A stretch of 64,000 nt of DNA from Mytilus californianus (Eukaryota; Mollusca; Bivalvia; Mytilida; Mytilidae), in the NCBI RefSeq assembly GCF_021869535.1, contig NW_026262712.1, positions 67,612,100 to 67,676,099 on the forward strand. The letters run 5' to 3'. Below, piece after piece: positions 35,074 to 45,923 of the stretch (its first letter is position 1; each line of letters starts with the position of its first letter). Under the pieces are notes generated by a model. It did no database searches and was not told the DNA's origin. It saw nothing but the letters and a program-made list of their open reading frames with translations. The translations under genes and the position numbers were made by a program.

Positions 35074-35401
35074 AACCTATGATTGCGTTGGATAAAAACC
35101 GCAATTTTTATACGTGTGCATGCAAAACAAATTTCTAGTTAGTGGGGTCTAAATACAGCACAAACAACAATTTCCAAAAGACCAAAAAAGTGAAAAAGTA
35201 TATTTTAACAAAACGCCTTTGACTAACAGGTCGAACGACAAATGTTCTTAAACCCTGCTGACAGCCATTGGCGATTGCCAAATAAACGGATCACCGATGT
35301 AATAAATGGATCTTAATTATAAATTTGATACTAAACAGAAAACAATAAACTTGCGGAAAAGATGATATACCGCAAACAAAAGGTGCAAAGGTTTTTGTAC
35401 A

Positions 35402-35408
35402 CCATATC

Positions 35409-35450
<42 letters not shown>
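35402..35450 (+). repeat. (TA)n microsatellite
   Basis: About 18 TA units after CCGGATA. Poly-A follows at 35511-35527. Confidence 0.9.
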
Positions 35451-35451
<1 letters not shown>

Positions 35452-35699
35452 TATAAGATTCAATATGGAAATACAGATGTTATGCAAGCAAGCCGGTAAA
35501 GGATGAATACAAAAAAAAAAAAAAAAACAACACTGGGAACGATTTTCTATACCCCTTTACAAAGAACCATAGCATTTCAGTGCTTGTACGTGAGGACCAG
35601 TTGATTGTCATTACATATAATTGCAATTTTTATCCTTTTATTTAAACAGGTAGATAATTCCACAGGCACTTGTCTCTGATTAATAGCTTAATATAATGT

Positions 35700-35822
35700 A
35701 TATGAGGGCCTGGATGGGGGTCTTAATATTTTAAAGTCATTATTCTCTATTCTTTATACTTTTGCCCATTATTCTCTTTTCTTTATATTCTAGCACCCAC
35801 AATTCTCTATTCTTATAATTTG
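35700..35822 (+). repeat. 'attctctattcttta' repeat copy
   Basis: GAGGGCCTGGATGGGGGTCT, then ATTATTCTCTATTCTTTAT words, as at 19275. Confidence 0.6.
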
Positions 35823-35861
35823 TTTATTAAGTTGAAATCATATTATAATTTGGTTTTATAA

Positions 35862-36248
35862 AAATAAGGAGATGAGGTATGATTGTCAATAAGACAACTA
35901 TCCACCAAAGTTCAAATAAGGTGGATGTAAGCAATAATATGCTACCGTACGGCCTTCAACAATGAGAAAATCCATACCGTATAGTCGGCTATAAAAGGCC
36001 CCGACATGAACAATATGAAACAGTTCAATTGAGAAAACTAACGGCATAATTTATAACAAAACAATTTACGAAAAACAAATATGGCAGACATGAACCAACG
36101 ACAACCACTGGACTACAGGCTCCTGACTTGGGACAGGCACTTAAAGAATGTGGCGGGGTTAAACATGTTTATGAGTACTCAAACCTCCCCTAACCCGGGA
36201 CTGTGGTGTAACAGCACAACATAAGAACAAACTATAAAAATCAGTAGA
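35862..36248 (+). repeat. ~400-bp dispersed repeat, complete forward copy
   Basis: Starts AAGGAGATGAGGTATGATTG and passes through TACGGCCTTCAACAATGAG, GAGAAAACTAACGGCATA and GAATGTGGCGGGGTTAAACA to ATAAAAATCAGTAGAAC. This is the clearest forward copy in the window. Confidence 0.85.
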
Positions 36249-37854
36249 ACATTTAGTTTATTAGATATTAAGGATGCAATAAATTTCATCATTCACCTAT
36301 AAACGTATGTAATATCAGCGATTTGAAAAATTAAAATGTGTTAAATATTTCATTTTTTATTATCTTTTCAAGGACAAACACACAAAACTTTAGTTCAACC
36401 CTACTAACACAATTTCTCATAACTGCACTACGAAATTTAAAGTTCAAATTACGAATTGCATCCTTCTAACTTACACATTAAGCTGGTACAGAGACATTTA
36501 TATCAATCCATTTTCCATTTGATATAACCTTTTTCACCGATGAAAATTTGTCACTTTGGATTATTAAATTTGTTATTTAATCAATAAACTACAACCATAA
36601 ATTACTGCACTTACCCACCTACGTACATTTCCTAAATGGGGAGGGTTTAAGTTCTTTTGGATTACGATACATGTACTTTAAACATATGTTGGGCACATTC
36701 TAACAATAGATGTAGATATCAAACAAAAAAGAAAAAAAAAATAAAACGTTACAAATCTTTCATTCTAAACCCGTGTTTGCATGTTATAGCAGTACGTCGG
36801 CTTCTCTTCAGACAATATAAAAAGTGGAAAACTGAAATTTAACCTAACAATGTAAGATATGCAAATTTAGTCCTTCCTGTCCATGCTTCTTTGACATCGT
36901 CAGAACTCAAACTACACTGTTTACAGAGCGCTAGACAATCACGGACAATTAGGCTCTATTTAAAATATAACTTTCATTTATTCGAGTGATGCCTTTCCTC
37001 TTTGGTTTTCATATATAGGGTTATATAATGGCAGATCTTTGACTGTTTCTGTGAAATTTATACACAAATTTTATAGACTTGGGACGATTTACTAACTATG
37101 AACGCACAAACGGAACGTTGTACGAACGTTGAACGAAAGCAGAACCATTTATGTAAGGACGATACTAGTTTAGCATAAACGAAAGGATACCATAAACGAT
37201 CTTCAGCGCTTTGTCTAGAATATATGTTAAAAATAGCAAAAGTGTCGGCGTTCATGGTTTCGTTAAGGCCTGCATCGTATCGTTTAGCGTACATTGTGTA
37301 GTTTTAAGCTTATTGTTTTATGGTCTGTTATAACATTTTCGTGTCATTAAGATGAACAACCGATCACAGTTGAATTGATATGTTAACACTTTGTAATTCT
37401 TCGAATTTTAACGAGTGTCAGTGTGTGAGGAAGTTTGCTTTTATTAATTAATTGTTCATTTAAAATCAAGTATAAGCTTTAAGTTAAAACAAGTACAAAT
37501 ATTTTTTGAAAAGACGCAAATACATATATAAGTCCTTCGGTATCGGATTAGGCCGACTAATGATATATACATTTGTAATTGTTTCATATTCTCTAACTTT
37601 ATAAATTCCCGCCGGTTCTAAGGCACTTGTGTAGCGAAAATAGCACAAAAAGGTGAAAAATACAAAAAGGACCGTGAACGTTTATTGATGACGATGCGAT
37701 CGTTTACTAATATTTATGAAGATCAAAACAATACTTGTGATTTACTTTCTGTAAAATCAAAACAACAAGTATGATTTAAAAATGAGAAGAATCAGAACTT
37801 TTCTATAGAAGTATTCAAAATTGCCAAGAAACAGAGTCGACTTTATTTAGATAT
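36249..37854. other. intergenic, nothing recognised
   Basis: AT-rich. A minus-strand frame at 37294-37058 has no recognisable motif. Confidence 0.35.
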
Positions 37855-38190
37855 AGGAAGATGTGGTATGAGTGCCAATGAGACAACTCTCCATCCAAGT
37901 AACTATTTATAAAAGTAAACCATTATAGGTCAAGGTACGGCCTTCAACACGGAGCATTGGCTCACACCGAACAGCAAGCTATAAAGGGCCCCAAAAATTA
38001 CTAGTGTAAAACCATTCAAACAGGAAAACCAACGGTCTAATCTATATAAAAACGAGAAACACGTATGAACTACATAAACAGACGACAACTACTGTGACTT
38101 AGGACAGGTGCAAACATTTGCAGCGGGATTAAACGTTTTAATGGTACCAAACCTTCTCCCTTTTTCTGAAACAATAGTATAACATCACAT
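37855..38190 (+). repeat. ~400-bp dispersed repeat (forward)
   Basis: GAAGATGTGGTATGAGTGCC, AATGAGACAACTCTCCATCC and TACGGCCTTCAACACGGAGC in order. The subfamily with GAGTGCC also occurs at 40975, 47660 and 57354. Confidence 0.85.
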
Positions 38191-38529
38191 TTATTTACAT
38201 GGTCTACTTCAAATTAAACAAAACACATATTCTTTTAGGTACCAAAATACAGCACAACATTCTCAAGTAACAACAGGACAACAAGGTACGGGTTAAACTC
38301 ATTTAAATATTATTTACATTGAATTGTACATTATGTCAGTTAAGCTCTAACCGCGTAAGTTTGGGAAATGTATAAAAGACAAAAACTGCATTTTACCCCT
38401 CGGGCCTGTGTTCTATTTTTAGCAACGATTGCAGTGTTTGTTGATGGATCAAATCCCCGAATACAATTATAAACTAAATATCCTAAGGAATATTTGAGGT
38501 AAAGTTTGGTAACATTTGGCCAATAGTTT

Positions 38530-38640
38530 GAGAGGAGAAGATTTTTGAAGCAAATTTTACGACGACGGATGACGGACGAACGACGACAACAAACGCAAGT
38601 GATGGCAATAGCTCACATGCCTTTCAGATCAGGTGAGCTT
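38530..38640 (+). repeat. dispersed repeat with ACGACGGATGACGGACG
   Basis: GAGAGGAGAAGATTTTTGAA followed by the ACG-rich block and GCAATAGCTCACATG, ending CAGGTGAGCTT. I recall this unit as common in mussel and oyster DNA; a single copy here. Confidence 0.4.
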
Positions 38641-39129
38641 AAAAAATGTCTAACTTTAACTAGATACAATCAATGGTTTTAAGTTCAAGGAATTCAACTC
38701 CAGACCTTTCGATTATCTCTTCTGATATAAAAAAAAAAAACACCTCCAGATCTCTTTCTATTTCTGTGAGATATGGATCTATTATAATGCGTTGGCTATA
38801 CATCGGGTATTTTAATGTCGAGGAACAGTAAATGGGCTATGTCACAGATTTTGCTAAAATTTTGCATACTACTTTGGCTCGTCCAACTATAACTGAAAAT
38901 CGAAAAAAAATAATGCATTCATCTCTTTTATTATCTGAAATTTTACTGATTGGATTCTTTCAAAATAGGTGAACATTTGTATTGAAAGCACATACAATCG
39001 GCAAAAAACCTTCTTAAATTTGTTTTAAAACTATCAAATCTCTAATTTCTAACACATAGATTTTTTTCTTTAAAAAATACATGTTGTTGATCCATAAATT
39101 TCCGTTTTAATGATATAAAATAATCATAT

Positions 39130-39318
39130 GGTCACCGACTTCGTTTTTTTGTTAAAAATCAATCTGTTTCCTGGTTGGTAGTGAAAAATGTAAAAAAATT
39201 AACGTTACATACGGCCTGCAACGCGATGACGTTACGATTATTTCGACGTTTTGTTGTATTTTTTCACATAAAACACCACTTTGAACGATGTATACCGTAA
39301 AAACGAAGTCGATGACCC
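39130..39318. mobile_element. short element with 19-bp inverted termini
   Basis: GGTCACCGACTTCGTTTTT and AAAAACGAAGTCGATGACC are inverted with one mismatch. The 150-bp interior is AT-rich and non-coding. No certain target duplication. Confidence 0.65.
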
Positions 39319-40974
39319 TATCATAATTTTAATTTTTTATCCAGTGTAGTACTTTTTCCATTATAATTCATTAGATCTTGAAATTCCGATATGTTTTTGA
39401 AAGATGTTTTTCTCTCAAATTTATATATTAAATTGCGAACATTTGAATGCAAAATATTAAATTTACCCCCAATGTCTCCTGAATTGCCAAAATGCACAAT
39501 AGCGAGTTTTCATTTGAGCATTAAATTACCAAATGCATGGTCATATGGCTCATTTGAATGACATGAAGTCAAGGGTGAGCTGAACTGTTTTTTTTTTTGC
39601 AAAAGTTCATTAATGTAGCGGAAGACCCTTATACGTATCAGATTTGTTGAATAAAATGAGTTTTCTTAATGACACTGTTTATGCCTAGTCAGACGATGAA
39701 TAAATTTATTGGAAACGACTCATTTTCTGGTCACCTTGGCATTTGCAGGTCCTAAAGCTTTGCTGGGGTTTGGGGGGTAAACCAATTGAAATCTTATTTA
39801 AACTGTAATCTATTTCATATTCATGGCTGTTTACCAAGTACAAAGAGTTAAACAATATTTAGAATATAAGGTCAAACTGACATTTAGGAACAAACACGTC
39901 TTTGTACCTCTTGCTTGCAATTGACATATGTTTTCACAGGAAAAGATTAAGCTAACATCAAAAACATGATAAGATGACATGTGATAAGCGCCCACATCAA
40001 ACTGAAGTCTTGACGTAAAATACATATAATACATGTATATTTATACAAATACACAATCCTGTTTAAGCAAACATTTGTTCCCATTCATGTTTTAAACACA
40101 AATTGCACCTATTTTGACAGTTTTTTCACCTACGTTTATTTATGATACAGACAAAAGTTTCCATTCTGTGTTTATTTTGTAGATGTGTCATTATTTAATA
40201 TATGGTTCCAGCAATTTAATTTTGAATCCATATTGAATCATAGAAAAATGGGTTTGAACCGACCTCCAAACGATCAGTGATTCTGTAATGAAGAGTACCC
40301 AAATTGCATCCATGCTTAAATTCACATCCTTAAAAATCGAATAACAGATATTTTGTTTTATTTCTTCAAATATTTAGAACAATTTGACATTAGTCCATGC
40401 TTACTATTAATTTTTTAAGAAATGGATGCTTGTAACATATTTAATTTGTTCATTTTTAAAAGATGACTTTTTGTGAAGGTCGCATGGCGACGTTTTCGTA
40501 GATTTACTTTTTCCAGTGAATGCTTCATCTGTTGATATATATTGAGAACGTTTTGAGTATATTTAAATATATTTAACTTTGTTGAAAGACGTGTATAATG
40601 TCGAATCATAAAAATACAAATTATTTAGTCTCAAAGAAAACTTGTAAGATTTCCGCAGCGATTTTTGTTGAATAGATGCAATTTGGGTACTCATTGCAAT
40701 TTGGGTACTGTGACGTCAAATATGCCCAACTGAAAGAAACAAAACAAAGAAGAATTACTGCTTGTATTCGTATATAATAACAATTGTGTCCATTATAATT
40801 ACATTACGTGGAAGTTTTATAAGATTCTGTGCATTCCAAAAGCAATATTTTATTTAAGAATTAATGCTTAGTTTTGTAACTTTATTCGGGTGTAAAAGCG
40901 TCGACCGAGGCCTTTGCGTTTGTGTTTCTATGCACTGTTTTGACTTAGTCATGACGAGCACGTGCAGTCGTAGA
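39319..40974. other. intergenic, nothing recognised except a short direct repeat
   Basis: CCCAAATTGCATCCATG near 40299 is echoed by GATGCAATTTGGGTACTC at 40675 in inverted order. No coding sequence. Confidence 0.35.
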
Positions 40975-41160
40975 TGTTAGATATAAGAAGATGTGGTATG
41001 AGTGCCAATGAGACAACTCTCCATCCAAGTAAAAATTTATAAAAGTAAACCATTATAGGTCACAGTACGGTCTTCAACACGGAGCCTTGGCTCACACCGA
41101 ACAGTAAGCTATAAAGAGCCCCAAAAAATTACTAGTGTAAAACCATTCAAACGGGAATTG
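40975..41160 (+). repeat. ~400-bp dispersed repeat, 5' half only (forward)
   Basis: Runs from GAAGATGTGGTATGAGTGCC to AAAACCATTCAAACGGGAA and then breaks off into unrelated sequence. Confidence 0.85.
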
Positions 41161-42659
41161 CATTCTATGTATAATCTTACTAGTCAACTGGATTTTCTCG
41201 TCCAGCAGTAAAACCCGTGCTATGTTGGCTGTTAAATATGCAACCACATTAGAGTGGGATAGAGGACAACTTTGTTCATCTTTATTGAACAAACAAGTGC
41301 AAAAACTCTCCCAGGTGTCCGTAGGTTGCCTGTTGAAAAGCAAAATATCTGCCCGTATCCATAATACTCTCATTGTCCAGCAACAGTCTAAATGTCCACC
41401 CCTTCAACCTGGTCGTCCTGAATACGCAATATATAGTTAATGACGTTAAACAAGAATTAACCAATGAATCACAAATCTTAGAATCGTTATTGATCAATTA
41501 AAAAAAAATGTTAAAAACATTAAATAAAACACGAAGAAATAAAAAAAAAAAAACCCCGAAAGGACCTGGTATACACAAACCCTTGTATAACCAACTGTCG
41601 GTCAGTTGGGGTTCATTGACATCTTCCAGTATTTTATGTCGGACAGGTAAGCAATTGGTATTCTGATATAAGGCAGTATCATGACATTGCAGTTTATCTT
41701 AGATTACACTGACTGAACTTTTCATTTTTCCAGATTAAATGAGAACTATATTATTATACCACAAAAATCTTGAAACTAATTTTCTTATATTCAGAATTTT
41801 ACACAATTTATGAATAGTTTATCCTTAGCAACAAAGATAATTTCAATTCGTAAAGATCAAATGTTAAATAAATTAGTAAACAACGACCAACAAATAAAGA
41901 AACACGCGTTGATGACCCGCAGTCCTACCTCTTTCATGTCCAATTTAAATTAAAGGACCCTATCAAATGGGTATGATGTGAATTTTATGAGCGACATTGA
42001 ACCACCGTCCCTTTCACTTTTATTCAAACGTGAAGTCAATTGTGAATGGCATTGAAATTTTAACATAGAGGTATGCTTCATATTCAACCTATTGAAGAAA
42101 ATTTTAATAATTTAATAAAGGATGGCATTTGAATTTTATTCTTATTCATTTCGTATTAAATGTAGTTTTCCTCTTCCATTTCAACCGCTATACAAAAACT
42201 CTCTATAAAACATTCTTCAGCAAAATAAGTACGTTTTTCAAGTTTGTAGAAAAATACGCAATTGAGTTTGTAGAAAAATACGCAATTGTTTTAAACCAGT
42301 TAGCATGTATCAACAACTTTCAACATGAAGTTTTAACATTAACCCATACCATTTTATATTTATATACTGAATGTAAGCTTTTTAATTTTCTCAGAATTCC
42401 AGATTTTTCTTTGATATAGATTGCAAAAGTAAAAGCAAGAACCAGAAACAGTCTCAGAGTTTTACATATTAAAATCCCTACCCCCTTTAAAGTCAGTTTG
42501 CTGTTAAAAGAACACACTATTGTATTATTTGCTATAGGTCATGCTTGACTAAGTATACTTGTAATACTTTGATAACGGCATTAACTTCTCCATCAAAGAT
42601 TGTTTCCAGAACAATATTATAATTAACAGTTAACCTATACTTATACCGTTGTAAGTCAT
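41161..42659. other. intergenic, nothing recognised
   Basis: Open frames on both strands at 41170-41500 overlap in antiphase and carry no motif I can name. A 22-bp direct repeat built on TTTGTAGAAAAATACGCAAT lies at 42242-42286. Confidence 0.35.
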
Positions 42660-42790
42660 ATTCACATTTGTATTCTCTTTTCTTTATTTTCCCCCCTTTT
42701 CGATCAATTCTTAATTGTTTTTGCCCATTATTCTGTATAGTATTGGTCCATTATTCTCTATTCTTTAAACCCAATTCAGACCCTCATATA
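42660..42790 (+). repeat. 'attctctattcttta' repeat copy
   Basis: TTGCCCATTATTCTGTATAG, ATTATTCTCTATTCTTTAAA and CCAATTCAGACCCTCA, the same family as 19275. Confidence 0.55.
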
Positions 42791-42884
42791 CAACTTTTGT
42801 TAAGGACTTGCTTTGACTACAGCACTGGTTTACGTATGCGGAGCAGATTTATGTCTATTTTCATTATATCTGGTCAGCTTATCC

Positions 42885-43047
42885 TGGAAAAGAGAGGCGA
42901 AAGATACCAAAGAGACATTCAAACTCAAAAGCCGAAAATAAACCGAAAACGCCATGGCTAAAAACAGAAAAAAGACCAACAAACTACAGCACACAAAACA
43001 CTACATAGAAAACTAAAGACTGAGCAACACGAACCACACCAAAAACT
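42885..43047 (+). repeat. dispersed repeat 'GCGAAAGATACCAAAG', long copy
   Basis: Longer relative of the insert in the SINE at 26425. It continues through ACGCCATGGCTAAAAACAG and ACTAAAGACTGAGCAACACG to the poly-G run. Confidence 0.6.

Positions 43048-43078
<31 letters not shown>
43048..43078 (+). repeat. poly-G run of about 30 bases
   Basis: Uninterrupted G. The related sequence at 59360 has only CCGGGGTG in this position, so the run has expanded here or is an assembly artefact. Confidence 0.9.
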
Positions 43079-43099
43079 GTCTCAGGTCTCAGGTGCTCC

Positions 43100-44760
43100 G
43101 GAGGGCTAAGCAGATTCTACTCCACATATGGTACCCGTCATGTTGAATCTCGGTGACAAGTTTAATTCGGTAGGTCACATTCAGGTAAAAGGGGACGGGA
43201 TTGTAGTTACGAGTTACGACAATAGGAAAATATCCGTCGTCATCTGTAAAACAGATATTCAAAACAGTCAACAAAATCGTGATGGCGTCCGTAAAATTTA
43301 TGAAGGGATGATTTCACTTCACCACTTGGAACTCATGGTTTAATAGCTTCCTTGTGAACAACAAACCTCTATCAAGGAAATCATGATAGGAAATATAAGC
43401 CCTTGAATATCGTATCAACTGGGAGATAAATACTCCGTATGCAGGCGCAGCTGGAAAGTTGCTACATAGAAATGAAAAGTTCACAATTGGGAAGCTGAAA
43501 TCATCTCTTTTGTCGTAAAGTTTTGTTTTTAACCGACCCTCATTGTCAATTTCTTGATGTAAGTCAAGATATAAGCCAGACTAAACTGCATCTGGTTTAT
43601 CCTTTAAAATATCTCAAGTTCGATGGGATAGATGCGTTCAACATAGTCACCAAAGTCTGAATTATTCACTGAGAGGAAAATCATCTGTATAGCGGAAAGT
43701 GAAGTTAAATGATACTGCTAAATTCTTTCTTCCTAAATCTGTATGAAGTCAGCCTCATATGAATAAAGGAAAATGTCGGCAAGAAGAGGAGCACAGTTGG
43801 TTCGCATGGGAATGCCGATTGTTTTTTTTTTTTTGAAAATCACTTCCTCCAAACGTAACACATATGTTGTCAATCAGAAATCAATCATCTTGATAATGAC
43901 AGTTTCAGAGAATTTTTTGTTTGAATCAGAGTGGTTTTTTTTTTTTAACAAAGTACGATTTATCCCTCCCAAAGACAAGATACGTTGGCCATTCTTTTTA
44001 TGGAAAAAAGTAGGACCAACTCTTTCAATTTGTCTTTAGTTTGGAATGGGGAATACTTGTGTAAAGTGTAGAAAAGTTAAATGTTTTAACACTATTGCAA
44101 GATGAATGAGTCTTAGATTGTATGTACTCTAGATCTTTGGAATTTTTTAGTATCCACATCTGATTCACCCCACCTCTAGAATAGGTAGTTTCACAATAAC
44201 CTTGAAGCCCGGCTGATAAAATTGATGTTAATAATTTAGAAAGAGATTTCGTGGACCACTTAGAAGACCTAGCAATACAACGTTGTTTGTAAGGACACTT
44301 ATGTAGCTTAGGTATCCAAATACAGTGATGGAAGATCCAGTTCTTCATCTTTGGTTGAAATTCCAAAGGAACATAGAACAGACCTATGATTATCCAGGAT
44401 TTCCTCCTTAATAAGTGTCGAGGGGTATATGTTGATTTTCCAAGTGAATTGTCAATACCTAATTCATTTATCAAGCAGTTTATGTAATGTGATTTAAAAC
44501 GATGTTGTTTGGGGCTTTATCTGAGGGGACAACATATTTGTCATGGAGATAGGACAGATGTTTTGCAACATTTGAGTCTTTAAAGATTGATGTAGCATAG
44601 GTATTTATAGACCCATTCAGTGTTTTTAATTCTGATTTGTAATAACGACCTCACAGCCCTAATTCATTCGAAAAGAATATCGCGTTTAACCCATTGCCTA
44701 GCATAATCCTCGACTGATTCATTGATGTTTTGAAGTTGTGTTTCCAATTAATGGATTTAT
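43100..44760 (-). pseudogene. degraded Penelope-like reverse transcriptase
   Basis: Broken frames on the minus strand read, in order: DKYVVPSDKAPNNIV (44540), LGIDNSLGKSTYTPRHLL, WIPKLHKCPYKQRCIA (44300), STKSLSKLLTSILSA, FSTLYTSIPHSKLK (44070), GIPMRTNCAPLLADIFLYSY (43800), FRYTDDF (43690), SFPIVNFSFLCSNFPAAPAY (43490) and a basic tail KSSLHKFYGRHHDFVD (43290). The order is that of an RT, with YxDD catalytic Asp pair as YTDD. Many frameshifts and stops make it a relic. I recall closely similar proteins as abundant in mussels. Assignment to Penelope-like rather than another RT class is fairly but not fully sure. Confidence 0.7.
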
Positions 44761-45059
44761 ATATACATTAACTATCTGATTAAAGTAAATTTAATTCATG
44801 TTGAAATACTGCCAAAGACAACAAGCCCCATCTCTTTATTTTTATACTGTTAGTGACGTCTTTACACTAAATCCATTGGATGTTGGATGTGTACCGATTG
44901 ATATTTTAGTCTAAGATGCATGATTTTTTTATAAGTTGTTATTGGCTTTGAAACAACTGTCAGTGACTGCGAGTACTCTCAGATATGTACGTAGTGTCTT
45001 TTTTGTTGTGGGGATGTATAAATACCCTGCCACATCCGGTCGGTGTTTTTGTTAGATTT

Positions 45060-45436
45060 TTTTCTGCTTTGTATCGATCAAATGAGTTAAGTCCTTTTCA
45101 ACTGATTTTTATAGTTTGTTCTTATGTTGAACTGTTACACCACTGTCCCATGTTAGGGGAGTGTTTGACGCCAACAAACTGGTTTAACCCCGCCACATTC
45201 TGTATGTGCTTGTCCCAAGTCAGGAGCCTACAATTCAGTGGTTGTCGTTTTGTATATAAATCAGGCCGTTAGTTTTCTCGTTTGAATTGTTTTACATTTG
45301 TTATTATGGGGCCTTTTATAGCTGACTATGCGGTATGGATTTTGCTCATTGTTGAAGGTATAGTTCACTTCTATATAATTTCTATGTCATATGGTCTCTG
45401 GTGGTGAGTTGTCTCATCTTCTTATTTTTATATTTA
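45060..45436 (-). repeat. ~400-bp dispersed repeat, complete copy (reverse)
   Basis: From CGATCAAATGAGTTAAGTCC through TAGTTTGTTCTTATGTTGAA, ACCCCGCCACATTCTGTATG and TTCAGTGGTTGTCGTTT to GTTGTCTCATCTTCTTATTT. It lies just upstream of the AChBP-like gene; its end is about 420 bases before the ATG. Confidence 0.85.
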
Positions 45437-45856
45437 AAGCAACTATATCTATGTTTGAAGTATACAGAGAATTAAACATGAATTCTGTTACTGCACGCAT
45501 AAACAAAAACATTGACTTTCATTTTCATACCAGTAACGATCAAAATATTTAGATTAAAACCAGCAGCAAACATTAAAGTAAATATGTAGTAATTATTAGT
45601 TTTAATATTTCAATTTCGTTTAATGCACAAGGAGACATAACTTTCGTCTGTATCGGAGTGTTCAAGCTGTTAACTCTGTCAATAACCTTCTGTAAATTGT
45701 TTGCACCGAATTTTATAATAATTATGTTGTTGTTTTCGAGGTCAAAGGTCTGTTGATTTCTGTAATTTATCTGTTTTGATACAAACTAAGATTTCAGCAG
45801 AACTCCTTTAGTACGTTTTGATCTTCATAATGCGATAGGAAACCAGACCGTACGCC
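45437..45856 (+). promoter_or_regulatory. upstream region of the AChBP-like gene
   Basis: About 420 bases between a dispersed repeat and the ATG. No clear TATA box near a start could be assigned. The promoter and 5' UTR probably lie here, but further upstream UTR exons are possible. Confidence 0.3.
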
Positions 45857-45923
45857 ATGACTATAGTGTGTTTATTACCAGTGTTATTTTGGACTTCATT
45901 GACAACTTTTAGTTTGGTTTACG
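45857..45923 (+). CDS. AChBP: AChBP-like exon 1: signal peptide
   Basis: ATG in context ACGCCATGA opens 22 codons of a hydrophobic leader (MTIVCLLPVLFW...) and one base, then donor TACG|GTAAAT (phase 1). The leader has the look of a secretory signal and cleavage would fall near the exon junction, so exon 2 begins the mature chain. Confidence 0.8.

Larger units (their letters stand above)
33883..35269. mobile_element. Penelope-like element remnant with ~0.6-kb inverted arms
   Basis: 33883-34443 and 34667-35269 are inverted copies with few changes outside their (TA)n tracts (34108-34160 and 35042-35070). The 223-bp centre encodes the end of a GIY-YIG-type nuclease (see 34459-34626). Penelope-like elements often carry terminal repeats in inverted order and hammerhead motifs within them; both are seen here. 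The reverse transcriptase is missing. Confidence 0.65.

Noticed and set aside
41092-41497. Overlapping frames on both strands, considered as a DIRS or gene fragment
   Set aside because: No recognisable domain on either strand; part is dispersed repeat sequence.
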